Shown in pieces: positions 9,425 to 19,461 of a stretch of DNA of 64,000 bases (its first letter is position 1; each line of letters opens with the position of its first letter). The stretch is taken from assembly GCF_004006175.1 (NCBI RefSeq), contig NZ_CP033220.1, positions 62,001 to 126,000 on the forward strand, written 5' to 3'. The DNA comes from Parasedimentitalea marina (GTDB lineage: Bacteria; Pseudomonadota; Alphaproteobacteria; Rhodobacterales; Rhodobacteraceae). A program made the translations under genes and the position numbers. The notes below the pieces were generated by a model. The model was not told the origin of the DNA. It ran no database searches and saw nothing but the letters and a program-made list of their open reading frames with translations.

Positions 9425-10360
9425 ATGACACAGTTTGTCCTGCATATCGGCACCCACAAGACCGGCAGCTCCCTGCTGCAGCAGTTCCTGCTCAAGAACC
9501 GCGATGCCCTGCGGGCGCAGGGCATCGACATCCCCACCTTTGCCGGTCGCAGTGGCGCCAAGGTGCACACACACATCGCCAACTTCTTTCGCGGGTTGGA
9601 CGACCCCTGTCACGACGAGGTCGCCGCCCTGATCGCCAGGGGCATCTCGGAGCTGCCGCACTGCCTGATCTCGTCTGAAAACCTGTATTGGTGCAATACC
9701 CGTGACATGGTTGCTGGAGTCCGCGCAGTCTTTCCCGTCGACACCCGGATCATCTGTCATTTCCGCACCCCGGCCAGCCATGCGGTCTCGATGTGGAAGC
9801 AGCTGCTAAAGGGCAAACGCAAAAGCAACAGCCTGCCGGACTATCTGGCAACCGCCACCGAAGAGCTGAATCAGGGGATCTCGTATTATTGCTATGACCC
9901 GTCGATGGCCCATTGGCGCAACTTCTTTGCGGATACCACCGCCGCGCTTTATACCCCGCAGGACAATCAGGCCTTTGTGCGCGCCTTCTTTGAAACCTGC
10001 CGCCTGCCGCTGCAGATCAGCGACACGCTGATCTATCCCAAGGCGGTGAATGTCTCGGTGTCGGATGAATGCTCGGTCCTGATGCTGCGGCTGAACCAAA
10101 TGCTGGCGGCGGGGCGGCTCAGCACCGAGACGCGGGACAGATTCACCGCCAAGATCCTCAAGAATGCGCCTGCCTTCTCCGAGCAGGTCGCCCCTCATGC
10201 GACCTGGGAAACAGTGGACCTTAGCGCTTTCAATCAGGCCTTTGCCAAGGACAGCCCACAGCTAGCTGCCACCCTGCCCGCACCAGAACCCGAAATTGCC
10301 TTTCCCACCGACCTGCGGCTGAGCGACGAAGAGATCAAGAGGATTTGCGGTTCGCCTTGA
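9425..10360 (+). CDS. Sulfotransferase-like protein
   Basis: An intact 311-residue protein. HIGTHKTGSSLLQQFL (7-22) is the phosphate loop seen in bacterial carbohydrate sulfotransferase-like proteins. IICHFRTPASHAVSMWKQL (about 109-127) matches the 3'-phosphate-binding segment with conserved Arg and Ser. It follows the previous gene by 33 bp, with GGAGAG in the gap, and ends the plus-strand modification run. It differs enough from the 7939 and 8758 genes that the three are probably not recent duplicates and may act on different acceptors. Confidence 0.78.
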   Translation: MTQFVLHIGTHKTGSSLLQQFLLKNRDALRAQGIDIPTFAGRSGAKVHTHIANFFRGLDDPCHDEVAALIARGISELPHCLISSENLYWCNTRDMVAGVRAVFPVDTRIICHFRTPASHAVSMWKQLLKGKRKSNSLPDYLATATEELNQGISYYCYDPSMAHWRNFFADTTAALYTPQDNQAFVRAFFETCRLPLQISDTLIYPKAVNVSVSDECSVLMLRLNQMLAAGRLSTETRDRFTAKILKNAPAFSEQVAPHATWETVDLSAFNQAFAKDSPQLAATLPAPEPEIAFPTDLRLSDEEIKRICGSP

Positions 10361-10540
10361 AGTGCAGGACTTCCTGTGGGGCGCGCAAATCGGCTCTTTT
10401 CCGTAACTTCTTCCTATGGTTGCAGCAAGTTTTCGCGTCTCAACACATGGGCATGTCTTGCCCGAATCCTATGAAATTCCTATGAATGAAATGGGGGCAG
10501 GTATGTTTGGCAAGATGCGAGCAGCATGAAAGGCTGAAAC

Positions 10541-11029
10541 ATGGTGCGGGGTGTAAGATGCGATTTTTCAACATGTTCGGCTGGCCGGGCTGTTTTGCTT
10601 GGAATCCTGGCAGTGACGATCGCCTCAGGGCCGAGCACAGCCATGAGCCAGCAGCGGGCCCGCCCGGTTGTCACCCTGCACTGCGCTGTTACGGCGCCGC
10701 AGGTTGAAAGCCTGTGTCTGGCACTGGTGCAGCGCCTGGCCGCAGAGGTCCCAGGTGCGGTGATCCGGCGGGTTGCTACTCCGGTAGATGATACGCCTAT
10801 GCTGGTGGCCCTGGACGCGGCAGTTGTCAGTGCCCGCCAAATGAGCGGGCGCCTCAGCTGGAAACACGGCGTCACGGCGCGCCAACAGGGGCCTGAGGTG
10901 AGGTTTGACGTCATCGACGCCACGCTCTCTGCCACAGTCTATGATGGCTTTGCCCGGGGCCTGATACGGGCCAGCCCAGATTTTAGGCTGGCCCTGCAAA
11001 CCTTCCGGAATGAATCCGGGACGTTTTGA
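10541..11029 (+). CDS. Small exported protein of unknown function
   Basis: A 162-residue protein. A hydrophobic segment, AVLLGILAVTIASG (about 17-30), followed by AMSQ looks like a signal peptide. The mature part (VTLHCAVTAPQVESLCLALVQRLA...) matches no family I recognise. The start has AAAGG 7 nt upstream. The N-terminus reads awkwardly, and a missing base before residue 20 could hide a different start (a second frame gives MRFFNMFG at 10558). It sits 49 bp before the RTX protease on the same strand and could be an accessory or inhibitor, but no sequence evidence proves this. The preceding 180 bp (10361-10540) are non-coding with no clear promoter boxes. Confidence 0.6.
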   Translation: MVRGVRCDFSTCSAGRAVLLGILAVTIASGPSTAMSQQRARPVVTLHCAVTAPQVESLCLALVQRLAAEVPGAVIRRVATPVDDTPMLVALDAAVVSARQMSGRLSWKHGVTARQQGPEVRFDVIDATLSATVYDGFARGLIRASPDFRLALQTFRNESGTF

Positions 11030-11078
11030 AACGAGTAATCTGATGCAGTTTATTGCTATCAATGAATGGATTTAGACG

Positions 11079-13464
11079 ATGTGCGAAATATGTAATGTAA
11101 CCGGAAATTTTGATCCTGACCGCCATGCCGACGGCACTGGCTTTGATGGGCCTATCATGGCGACAGTAAACGAGGGTGCGGATGCGGCCGCCAGTACTGC
11201 GACCGCCTATTCGATCTCCGTGGGCGATACCTTCAACGGCACGCTGAGCGCAGCCGGTGATCGCGATTGGGTGGCCATCACTCTGACGGCAGGCCAGACC
11301 TATGATATTACCCTGAATGGCGGCTCACTGAGTGATCCCTTCCTGCGGCTCTACGATTCCGGCGGCAACTTGATCGGTTACAATGATGATGTGAGCTATC
11401 CATCAAATTTGAATTCCGGGTGAGTTACACCGCTAAGCAGCACCGGCACCTATTATATCGCCGCGGGGCCTATGCGGATTCGTACAGTGGCACCTATAGC
11501 ATGTCGGTGTCCGGCAGCACGACGCCGCCGACGCCGGGCACGGTAGGCACGCTGGATCAATTGGCCGATTACCTGACCCACGGCTTCTGGGGCGGCAGTC
11601 CACGCAGTTTTGATACCAGCGGTAGCAATCAGATTTCGGTGAATATCACCGGGCTGACAGCAGCCGGGCAGCAACTGGCCCGCTGGGCCTTTGAGGCCTG
11701 GGAAACGGTGGCCAATATCAATTTTGTCGAAACCAGCGGCTCTGCCCAGATGACCTTTGACGACAATGACAGCGGCGCCTACGCGACCTCTTCGACCAGC
11801 GGCACCACGATCAACTCTTCCAACGTCAATATCAGCACCGGTTGGCTCAGCAGCTACGGCACCGCCCTCGACAGCTACTCCTTCTCCACCTATGTACATG
11901 AGATCGGCCATGCGCTGGGACTGGGACACCAGGGCGATTACAACGGCAGTGCCACCTATGGCGTCGATGACACCTTCACCAACGACAGTTGGCAGATCTC
12001 GGTGATGTCCTATTTTAACCAGACGGAAAACACGACAACCAATGCCAGCTATGCAGCCATTGTCTCGACGATGATGGCGGATATTGTGGCGATCCAGAAC
12101 CTGTATGGGGCGCCGGGGTCCAACAGTGCCACCGCAGGTAACACCATCTACGGTGCGAACAGTGCCCTGGGCACCTATATGGATCAGCTGTTTGACCTGA
12201 TTGCGGCGGGCACCACCTCCAGTGTCTATGGCGGCGATCCGATCACCTTTACGATCTATGATCAGGGTGGCACCGATACGGTGGATCTGTCCTTTTCCAC
12301 CACCCATGACCGCGTCAGCCTGCTGGGAGAAAGCTTCTCGAATATTGGCGGCCTGATTGGCAATGTCGGTATTGCCCGCGGCACGGTGATCGAAAACCTC
12401 CTGGCCGGGTCTGGCAATGACACCCTCACCGGCAATAGCGTGGGCAACCAGATCAGCGGCAATGGCGGTAATGATGTCATCTCGGGCGGCAATGGCAACG
12501 ACACCCTGTCGGGCGGCCTGGGCAGTGACTGGATATTCGGCGGCTTCGATGATGACAGCATCAATGGCGGCGACGGCCTCAATCACCTCTTTGGCGGCAC
12601 CGGTCAGGATACTCTGATCGGCGGCAACCAGGCGGACCGGCTGATTGGCGAAGCGGGGCACGACGTGCTCTCGGGCGGCAATGGCAATGATACTCTCAAT
12701 GGCAATCAGAATGCCGACCGCCTGTATGGTGGGTTTGACGATGATCTGCTTTATGGTGGCGATGGCACTGATCGGCTGTTTGGGGGCACTGGCCAGGACA
12801 CCCTGTACGGTGGCAGCCAGGGGATATTCTGTACGGCGAGTGGGGCCATGATGTCCTGTCCGGTGAGGCGGGCAATGACACGCTTTATGGCAATCAGAAC
12901 GCTGACCGCCTGTACGGCGGCCTGGGCAATGACCTGCTTGACGGGGGACGGCCTTGACCGCCTGTTTGGTGGGTTGGGCAATGATACCCTGAATGGTGGC
13001 GCTCAGAATGACCGGCTTGTGGGGAATGGGGCAATGATCGCCTTGTTGGCGGCAGCGGCAACGACACGCTGTTTGGCGACCAGAACCAAGACCGTCTGGA
13101 AGGCGGCAGCGGCAATGACAGTCTTGATGGCGGCGTCGGTTTCGATACCCTTCTGGGAGGCTTTGGCAATGACACGCTCAACGGCGGCGCCCATGCTGAT
13201 TTGCTTGCAGGGGGACGGATCCGATATCTTTGTCTTCACCGACGGCACCGGCGCAGATCGGGTGACCGATTTTGACGCTTTTGACAATGCAGAGCGGTTG
13301 GACTTGAGCGGCCTGTCGGCAATCACAAGCTTTGCCGATCTGACCAGCAATCACCTGACCCAGTCCGGCGCCAATGCCTTCATCAATGCTTAAGCAGCGC
13401 TGGCACCATCACATTGTTGAATGTGCAACTCTCTGATCTGGACGCGAGTGACTTCATCTTCTGA
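11079..13464 (+). CDS. Serralysin-like RTX zinc metalloprotease (several frameshifts)
   Basis: A protein of about 795 residues. Residues 25-150 form a pre-peptidase C-terminal-type beta domain ([22 protein letters not shown]). The catalytic part has [11 protein letters not shown], the HExxHxxGxxH zinc site of M10 peptidases, with an ISVMSYF Met-turn downstream. About 17 glycine-rich nonapeptides (GGNGNDTL type) then bind calcium, ending in an acidic, hydrophobic tail, DLDASDFIF, typical of type I secretion substrates. There is no N-terminal signal peptide. Apparent one-base losses occur near 11419-11462, 12822, 12948, 13028, 13209 and 13393. Conserved RTX units resume after each, so I read one gene to the TGA at 13462. 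No ABC exporter for it is in the window. Confidence 0.85.
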
Positions 13465-13476
13465 GGTCTGGCCTAA

Positions 13477-13532
13477 ATCCTGACCACCAAATGCCCCTGC
13501 CTGGGGTGCCTGGTGGTCAGGATTCCATTTTT
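13477..13532 (+). terminator. Rho-independent terminator after the RTX protease
   Basis: ATCCTGACCACCA (13477-13489) and TGGTGGTCAGGAT (13511-13523) form a perfect 13-bp stem. An inner CCCC/GGGG pairing lies in the loop, and a T-rich tract (ccattttt) follows. Confidence 0.8.
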
Positions 13533-13623
13533 GTGGTACCCAAACGGATCTTGCCCTAACGAGCGACCGGGACCACCAAGTCAGGTTGCCCCTTCAGCCA
13601 CAGTTGGACAGAGGTCAGCCTGA

Positions 13624-14384
13624 GTGGAAAAGCAGGACGCAACAGTTGAATTTCAACCCATGGTCAACTTCGTTGTTGCCGGGGCTCAAAATCTGGAACA
13701 ACCGCATTGCGCAGTTTCCTGAGCCAACATCCGGACATCGGACTGGTTGACGGCGGCAGTGAAACCCATTTCTTTAACAAGCACAGCGCAGCAGCGGCCC
13801 GCAAAGACTATGACCTGTATCATGCCATGTACACACCGCAGGCCCTAAGCCTCTGCACCGGTGATGTCACTCCCATTTATCTCTATCGCGCGGACTGCCT
13901 GCCTGCGATCCAGCAGTACAACCCGGATATGAAACTCATCGTTCTTCTGCGCAATCCGGTCGACAGAGCCTATTCCCATTGGGGTATGGAACGGAAAAAA
14001 AAGAAAGAGAGTCGCGGTTTTCTACCGGCACTGCTCCATGAAGCAAGATATCTGCGAACCCATGGGCAGCATCCGGTCTATTCCTATATTCAGCGCAGTT
14101 TTTATGATGCTCAGATTGCTCGGCTACACAGGCTGTTTCCGGCAGAAAACTGCCTGATCCTGCGCAATGAAGACCTGCGCAACGCGCACAGCGCAACCCT
14201 CAGCAAGGTCTTCAGATTCCTTGGCGTTTCAGAAATGATTCAGCCAGCCCCTGCAGCGGTCAGGACCGGAAGCTACGCGCCCATGCATCCTGTGATACGG
14301 CGCGGGCTGACTGCGGTTTTCCGCAAGGATATCCGCAGGCTGGAAGCCCGCCTCAATTGGGATCTGTCTGACTGGTGCCGCTAA
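13624..14384 (+). CDS. Sulfotransferase family protein (one frameshift)
   Basis: About 253 residues. NFVVAGAQKSGTTALRSFL is the PAPS-binding loop. It is seen only after restoring one A in a four-A run near 13690, which joins two frames. LIVLLRNPVDRAYSHW is the 3'-phosphate-binding segment (RNPxxRAYS), and SETHFFNKHSAA and DVTPIYLYR match NDST/heparan-type bacterial sulfotransferases. I place the start at the GTG at 13624, with AGAGG 9 nt upstream. An ATG at 13660 is the alternative. The gene is convergent with the KpsM permease gene, 28 bp away, and may sulfate the exported polysaccharide. Confidence 0.83.
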
Positions 14385-14412
14385 AGCCTGCTTCGAACAG
14401 GCCCCGCCGGGC

Positions 14413-15215
14413 TCATCTGAACAGAAAGTCCTGATGATAGCGCCGCAAAAGGAACAGGCCCAAGATACAAGTGATGCCCGAAACCAAGAATATATAGATC
14501 GGTGAAATATAGTTGGGTGAGTAAAACGGATAAAACCCCTCCCGCATCTGTCCCACCACATGGATGAGGGGGTTGTACCAAAGGAAGTCTGAATAGGGAC
14601 GCGGCACATCATCAAATACAAAAAAGATGGCCGAGATCAGGAAGAGCGGGCGCGTTAGGATAGACCAGATGGTTTGCCAGAGCGGATAGGCCAGAACCAG
14701 GAAGGCATTGAGGCTGCCAAAACCAGCCGCAAGGGACAGGGCCAGCACATAGGCAAAGACAATACTGGTGAAATCAAACGTGGTGCTCGCATCGGTTACC
14801 AGAAGAATAGCGCCGACAACAATACTATGGACGATCAGATGCGTCAGAGCATTCAGCAGGTAACGCGCAAGCAGCGCATCCAGAAAAGTCACCCGCGGAT
14901 ATTCTAGCAAACTGCGCGAAAACGGAATTGTCTGGGCCATCTTGTTGGTGATGTCATTGAACATCGTAAAAGGCAGCATCCCAGAGGCGTAAAACAGCGC
15001 AAAACTGGTCCCCATAGGAGGGCTACGGAAGCCCGCCGAGAAAATTGCCACCAGCAGGGCAATCCCTGCCGCGGGCTCAAGAACCGCCCAAAGATACCCC
15101 CGGGTGAGCGCCCGTATGTGGTCGACATTTCACGCAGCATCAGGGCCGTGATGGCACGCCCGCTGGACAGGCGCGGCTGAACAGGCCGCAGGCGTACTTG
15201 GCTCAAATCACTCAT
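14413..15215 (-). CDS. kpsM: Capsule polysaccharide ABC transporter permease, KpsM-like (one frameshift)
   Basis: About 267 residues and six predicted membrane segments (for example LIVHSIVVGAILLV, IVFAYVLALSLAAGFG, ITCILGLFLLRRY). The N-terminal cytoplasmic stretch RAITALMLREMSTTYGRSPGGYLWAVLEP is the hallmark of the ABC-2 polysaccharide permeases. One G is missing from a run near 15100, which splits residues 1-40 from the rest. With the KpsT-like ATPase (16562) it would move a lipid-linked glycan across the inner membrane. It is divergent from kpsE/kpsT across a 93-bp gap that should hold promoters for both directions. Confidence 0.9.
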
Positions 15216-15308
15216 CGGGAGGGTTGGTTAATCTCTGGTTTTGATGCGAGGTCTACTGTATCGTCCGCCGCAATGAAACGCAAATTTTTCCCAAAGGCAC
15301 TTTGATAC

Positions 15309-16562
15309 ATGCCTGCTACCAATACAAAAACTGATCCGGCAGCACCGGCCCCAGTCAAACCTGTCGACGATGGTGCCCCACCAAAGTCCCCGACCGGTAC
15401 CGCCGTCCATTAAGGTGGAAACGGTGCAACACATCCGTCCTCCAGCCGCAGCAAGCCGTACCCGCGGGCGGCACCGTGGCATTGCCCTCAGCTTTCTGCT
15501 CGCCGTGGTTTTACCCTTCGCGGTGGCCACTTGGTATCTCTATGAACGCGCCGCTGACCAATATGCCTCTTATCTGGGATTTTCAGTCAGGACCGAAGAA
15601 AGCAGTTCAGCCATCGAACTTTGGGCGGAATTACCGAACTTTCCGGCTCCAGTTCTTCTGACACGGACATCCTGTTTGACTACCTGAACAGCCAGCAAAT
15701 GGTACGAAAGGTCGATGAAAAGGCGGATCTGCGCGGGATCTGGTCTCGGGTCAGCACGCGCCAGGATCCGGTTTTGCTTATGATCCCAACGGCAGCATCG
15801 AGGATCTTCTGGACCATTGGAAACGTATGGTGCAAATCACCTACGACAGCGGCTCAGGACTTCTGAACCTGCGCATCCTGGCCTTTGATCCGGCAGAGGC
15901 GCGCAAGATCGCCAGCGTCATTCTCGAAGAATCCGACACCATGATCAATAATCTCTCAGCCATCGCGCGTGAGGATGCGATCAAATACGCCCGCGATGAG
16001 CTTGAAACAGCCGTAGAGCGCCTGAAAGAAGCCCGGCGCGCCATGACCTCCTACCGCAACCGGACCCAGATCGTTGATCCCTCGATCGATACGCAGAACC
16101 AAATGGGGTTGCTCACCATCTTGCAGCAACAATTGGCTGAGGCGCTGATCGAACAGGACCTTCTCATGGACAATGCGCGCGAGGGGATCCACGGGTCATT
16201 CAGGGCGGCGCCGCGTGGTGGTCATCGAACAGCGCATCGCCGCTGAACGGCGCAAGCTGGGGCTGGGGGGCAGTGCTGCCGGGGCCACAGTCTTTGCCAA
16301 TCTTGTTGGCGAATACGAAGGGCTTCTGGTGGATCGGGAATTTTCCGAGCAGGCCTATACCGTGGCCTGGGCCGCTTATGATGCAGCTCAGGCAGAGGCC
16401 CGCAAACAAAGCCGCTATCTGGCAGCCCATATCCGCCCAACCTTGGCGGAGCGTGCGGAATATCCTGACCGCCCCATCCTGCTTCTTGTGATTGGGGTCT
16501 TTTTGCTGTTTGTCTGGCTTCTGCTGGTGCTGATCTACTACAGCCTGCGCGACCGTCGCTGA
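15309..16562 (+). CDS. kpsE: Capsule polysaccharide export inner-membrane protein, KpsE-like (several frameshifts)
   Basis: About 418 residues. Order: a Pro/Ala-rich N-terminus; a first membrane segment, GIALSFLLAVVLPFAVATWYLY; a periplasmic region with the coiled-coil DELETAVERLKEARRAM; EGDPRVIQ...IEQRIAAERRKL; and a second membrane segment, ILLLVIGVFLLFVWLLLVLIYYSL, just before the C-terminus. This is the KpsE/RkpR/BexC layout (PCP-3 class), bridging the ABC exporter to the outer-membrane channel. One-base losses near 15408, 15620, 15775 and twice near 16190 fragment it. Each break is bridged by conserved residues. It overlaps kpsT by one base. Confidence 0.85.
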
Positions 16563-17229
16563 TGATTTATCTGGATCGGCTCAGGAAAACTGTGCCCTTA
16601 CGCGGCAGTGAAAAGTCATCATTGATGATATCACGGCGACCTTTCCCACCGGGGCAAGCGTCGCGCTTCTGGGCCGTAATGGTGCCGGCAAAAGCACTCT
16701 GCTCAAAATTATCGCGGGCACCCTGCGTCCAACCTCGGGGCAGGTGCTCACGGATGGATCAATCTCATATCCAGTCGGCTTTGCCGGGTCTTTCCATGGC
16801 GACCTGACCGGCGTGCAGAACACCCGTTTTGTGGCCCGGCTTTATGGTGTCGACACGGATGAGCTGGTAGATTTTGTACAGGATTTTGCCGAACTGGGAC
16901 GGCATTTCCACATGCCCTTGCGCACCTACTCTTCAGGAATGAAAGCGCGGCTGTCCTTCGGTGTCTCCATGGGGATCCGCTTTGACACCTACCTGATCGA
17001 CGAGGTGACCTCGGTCGGGGATGGGGCTTTCAAGCGCAAGAGCGTCGAGCTTTTTGAAGCCCGGCTGGAGAACGCAAGCGCCGTGGTAGTGACCCATTCT
17101 CCGCCCATGGTCCGACGCATGTGCAACTACGGAGTGGTGCTGGAAGAGGGTAAGGTCGTGGCCTATAGCGACATCGAGGAAGCCCTGGAACATCACGATC
17201 GCAACCTGAAAGAAGCCAGTTCCCAATAG
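16562..17229 (+). CDS. kpsT: Capsule polysaccharide ABC transporter ATP-binding protein, KpsT-like (one frameshift)
   Basis: About 222 residues. MIYLDRLRKTVPLRGSEK is joined to VIIDDITATFPTG by restoring one A near 16613. Walker A is GRNGAGKST, the signature region is TYSSGMKARLSFG, and Walker B is TYLIDEVTSVGD. The protein is short, with no C-terminal glycan-binding domain, which places it with KpsT/BexA rather than Wzt. It energises KpsM. The TGATG junction with kpsE indicates translational coupling. Confidence 0.9.
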
Positions 17230-17230
17230 G

Positions 17231-18391
17231 TTATTGGCGGGGCGACAGCAACTCGCGCAACAGAGCCTGGGCATTTCTGTCAAAAGCAGATCGACTCCAC
17301 TGCTGTTTCCAGGCCGCGCGGATCTCTGTGCTGTGCCGCTCCCGCGCCACCAGATACTCGTGGATCAGGAGGTCTGCACTCTTGGCATCCTGATCCATGC
17401 TCTCAGCACTCAGCTGCAGCACCCGCGCCATGGGATGACCGGCTGCCACATCTGCAGCGGTTTCGAATGGGCTGAGCAACAGCGGCAACCCCGCCTCACA
17501 GGCTTCGAGGGCCCCGATCGGGGTGCCTTCATAACGGGAGGTGAGGAGATAACCATCCGCCTCAGCCAAGACGGGGCGGATATCGGCCATGGCACCGCGA
17601 AATTCCAGCCGGGCTGCCGCCGGTCCCGCGATCTGGCGCATCTGGCGCTGGAATGCAGGCTCTGCGGTGCCACCACCACACAGGATGAGCCGCATATCTT
17701 GGGGCAGGTGGGAAAAGAAGCGCACGGCCAGTGCATAGTTCTTCTGATAACCCACACGCCCGGTCAGAACCAATGTGCGGCCTGGGGTTCGGGGGTCAGG
17801 CCGCTGGGGCAGGGGCCCCAGATCCGAACTGTTGGGCAGAACATGGCAGCGGTGCCGCCGCAACACCGAAGCACCAACAGCGGTGACCATGCGCTGTTTC
17901 TGGGTCACCGTGAGAAAAATCAAATCCAACGGCGGGCAGGCTGCAAGCAGGGCCTGCTCGACCCGGCGCGACAGCGCCGCCATCCCCGACCGGTGACCTG
18001 GTCCAAAAGGCAGCCCGTGATAGGTCAGAGCCACGCGGGTTTCCGGTGCCGGACGCCAGAGGCGCAAGGCCAGCGCAAGACGCCCCAGCAGGACAGGCAA
18101 ACGGGCATGCAGCCAGACGAGAGACCAGGGCCTGCTTTGCACAATCCCAAGAAAACCACACCATCCGCGCCACAGATGGCCAGGGTTCAAGCTGCTTTTC
18201 AACCTCTGAACAACATGATGCCTGGCACCACTTGCTTTGAGATCAACATAGCCACCACGGTCTGCCTCACTCACCACATGCACTTCGGCCGCGTCTTGCA
18301 AGGCGCGGGCCAACATGCAGATATTGCGTGGCACACCCGAGGGCCCCCCATCGCCACCTGCCAACAGGATGGTGGGACGCGCGTCAGACAC
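17231..18391 (-). CDS. Glycosyltransferase family 4-type protein
   Basis: About 386 residues, two-Rossmann GT-B fold. The N-domain starts PTILLAGGDGGPSGVPRNI. The C-domain has TLVLTGRVGYQKNYALAVRFF, MRLILCGGG and the nucleotide-sugar motif SRYEGTPIGALEACEAGLP (the E-x7-E region of GT4). I chose the GTG at 18391 because it overlaps the upstream stop in GTGTCTGA. An ATG at 18451 would add 20 residues but overlap the upstream gene by 68 bp. It probably adds one sugar to the exported glycan. Donor and linkage are unknown. Confidence 0.82.
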   Translation of the reverse strand: MSDARPTILLAGGDGGPSGVPRNICMLARALQDAAEVHVVSEADRGGYVDLKASGARHHVVQRLKSSLNPGHLWRGWCGFLGIVQSRPWSLVWLHARLPVLLGRLALALRLWRPAPETRVALTYHGLPFGPGHRSGMAALSRRVEQALLAACPPLDLIFLTVTQKQRMVTAVGASVLRRHRCHVLPNSSDLGPLPQRPDPRTPGRTLVLTGRVGYQKNYALAVRFFSHLPQDMRLILCGGGTAEPAFQRQMRQIAGPAAARLEFRGAMADIRPVLAEADGYLLTSRYEGTPIGALEACEAGLPLLLSPFETAADVAAGHPMARVLQLSAESMDQDAKSADLLIHEYLVARERHSTEIRAAWKQQWSRSAFDRNAQALLRELLSPRQ

Positions 18392-19331
18392 GGCCAAGAG
18401 CGGCACCTCCCCAAAAGCCAAAGCGCGACGCCCGTGACTGTCGATAGACACCGCTTTGATAAAAGCGCCACAGGCGACAGGGAAGGTGACTTTGGCGCGC
18501 GGCAGTAAACCGCTCCAGGGTCGATCTGGTGTCAGGCGTCAGCAGGGGTGCCACCGCCTGCATAGCCTGAAGATTACCGCCAACCCGTTGCGCAAAGGCG
18601 CCCTGCATCACGGCGTATTTACGGCGCAGCTGGGCCCGGATGCCTGCGCCTTCGCCAATCACATTGGCCCCATGCTGTCGGTAAAGCAGGCCCGGTTCCT
18701 CATCAAACAAGATCCGTCCTCCAACACCGCTGATCAGCAAATAGAGCCACCAGTCATGCGCAAAGACATCGCCTGTCAGGCGGGCCGCCTCGCGCACCAG
18801 CCCTGCGGCCGCAGGATTCAGGACGATGGTGTTTCCTGTCGCGATATTTTCGACCAAGGCATTGCGAAAACCCGCGGGCCGCTGCAGCCGCGCGCTCAAT
18901 CGTTTGCGTTGGGTGTCTGATTCCCAGACCCATTGCCGCGACGCATAGAGGGCCGGAACTGTGGCCGGGACCTTTGAGAGCGCGGTCAGGGCCCGGGAGA
19001 GTTTATGCGGCAACCAGATATCATCTTGATCAGAAAATGAAATATACTCCGGGCTCTCCTCCAGATTACGGATCATCTGCATGAAATTCCGGGAAAACCC
19101 CTGGCCAGGGCCTTGGCGCAATTCCAGCGGGTGGCGGTTTTGACCGGCAAAGCTGCGAATGATCTGCTGGCTGCCATCACTGGACCCATCATCGCTGCAC
19201 AAAAGCCGCCAGTTCACATGGTCCTGGGCTGCCAGGCTCTCCAGCTGTTCAGCCAGGTGGCGCGCGCCATTATAAACCCCCATGAGAATAAGGACTGGCA
19301 CAGGGGCTGAAGAAGCGGGGGCAACGGGCAT
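18384..19331 (-). CDS. Glycosyltransferase family 2 protein
   Basis: About 315 residues from the ATG at 19331. VPVLILMGVYNGARHLAEQL starts the GT-A fold, LLCSDDGSSDGS carries the first Asp cluster, and YISFSDQDDIWLPHKL is the DxD/DDxW motif that marks rhamnosyltransferase-like GT2 enzymes. TGNTIVLNPAAAG and AHDWWLYLL match the acceptor-side blocks of the same group. Given the rml operon, L-rhamnose is a reasonable donor guess. A TTG at 19394 extends the frame but has a poor context. It precedes the GT4 gene on the same strand with an 8-bp overlap. Confidence 0.83.
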   Translation of the reverse strand: MPVAPASSAPVPVLILMGVYNGARHLAEQLESLAAQDHVNWRLLCSDDGSSDGSQQIIRSFAGQNRHPLELRQGPGQGFSRNFMQMIRNLEESPEYISFSDQDDIWLPHKLSRALTALSKVPATVPALYASRQWVWESDTQRKRLSARLQRPAGFRNALVENIATGNTIVLNPAAAGLVREAARLTGDVFAHDWWLYLLISGVGGRILFDEEPGLLYRQHGANVIGEGAGIRAQLRRKYAVMQGAFAQRVGGNLQAMQAVAPLLTPDTRSTLERFTAARQSHLPCRLWRFYQSGVYRQSRASRFGFWGGAALGRV

Positions 19332-19461
19332 GACTTGGACATCCGCCACTTGTTGCTGGTGGTCAAGGCCCGTTTTCAATGCGCCCGTCCGCAATAGGTT
19401 TGGCGCTATGGTGCAGCATTTGAAAATAGGCTAGCAACGATGTTAAAATAAGGATTTTATT

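Noticed and set aside
11453-12661. 402-residue minus-strand frame opposite the RTX protease
   Set aside because: A mirror of repetitive GGxGxD codons. The plus strand has the zinc motif and RTX units.
12417-13210. Glycine-rich repeats as a CRISPR or DNA repeat array
   Set aside because: Periodicity is 27 bp and follows RTX nonapeptides at the protein level, with no unique spacers.
19420-19449. TTGAAA-18 nt-TAAAAT as a promoter for the glycosyltransferase gene at 19462
   Set aside because: The boxes look good, but the predicted RNA start would fall after the ribosome site at 19451-19454, leaving no usable leader.
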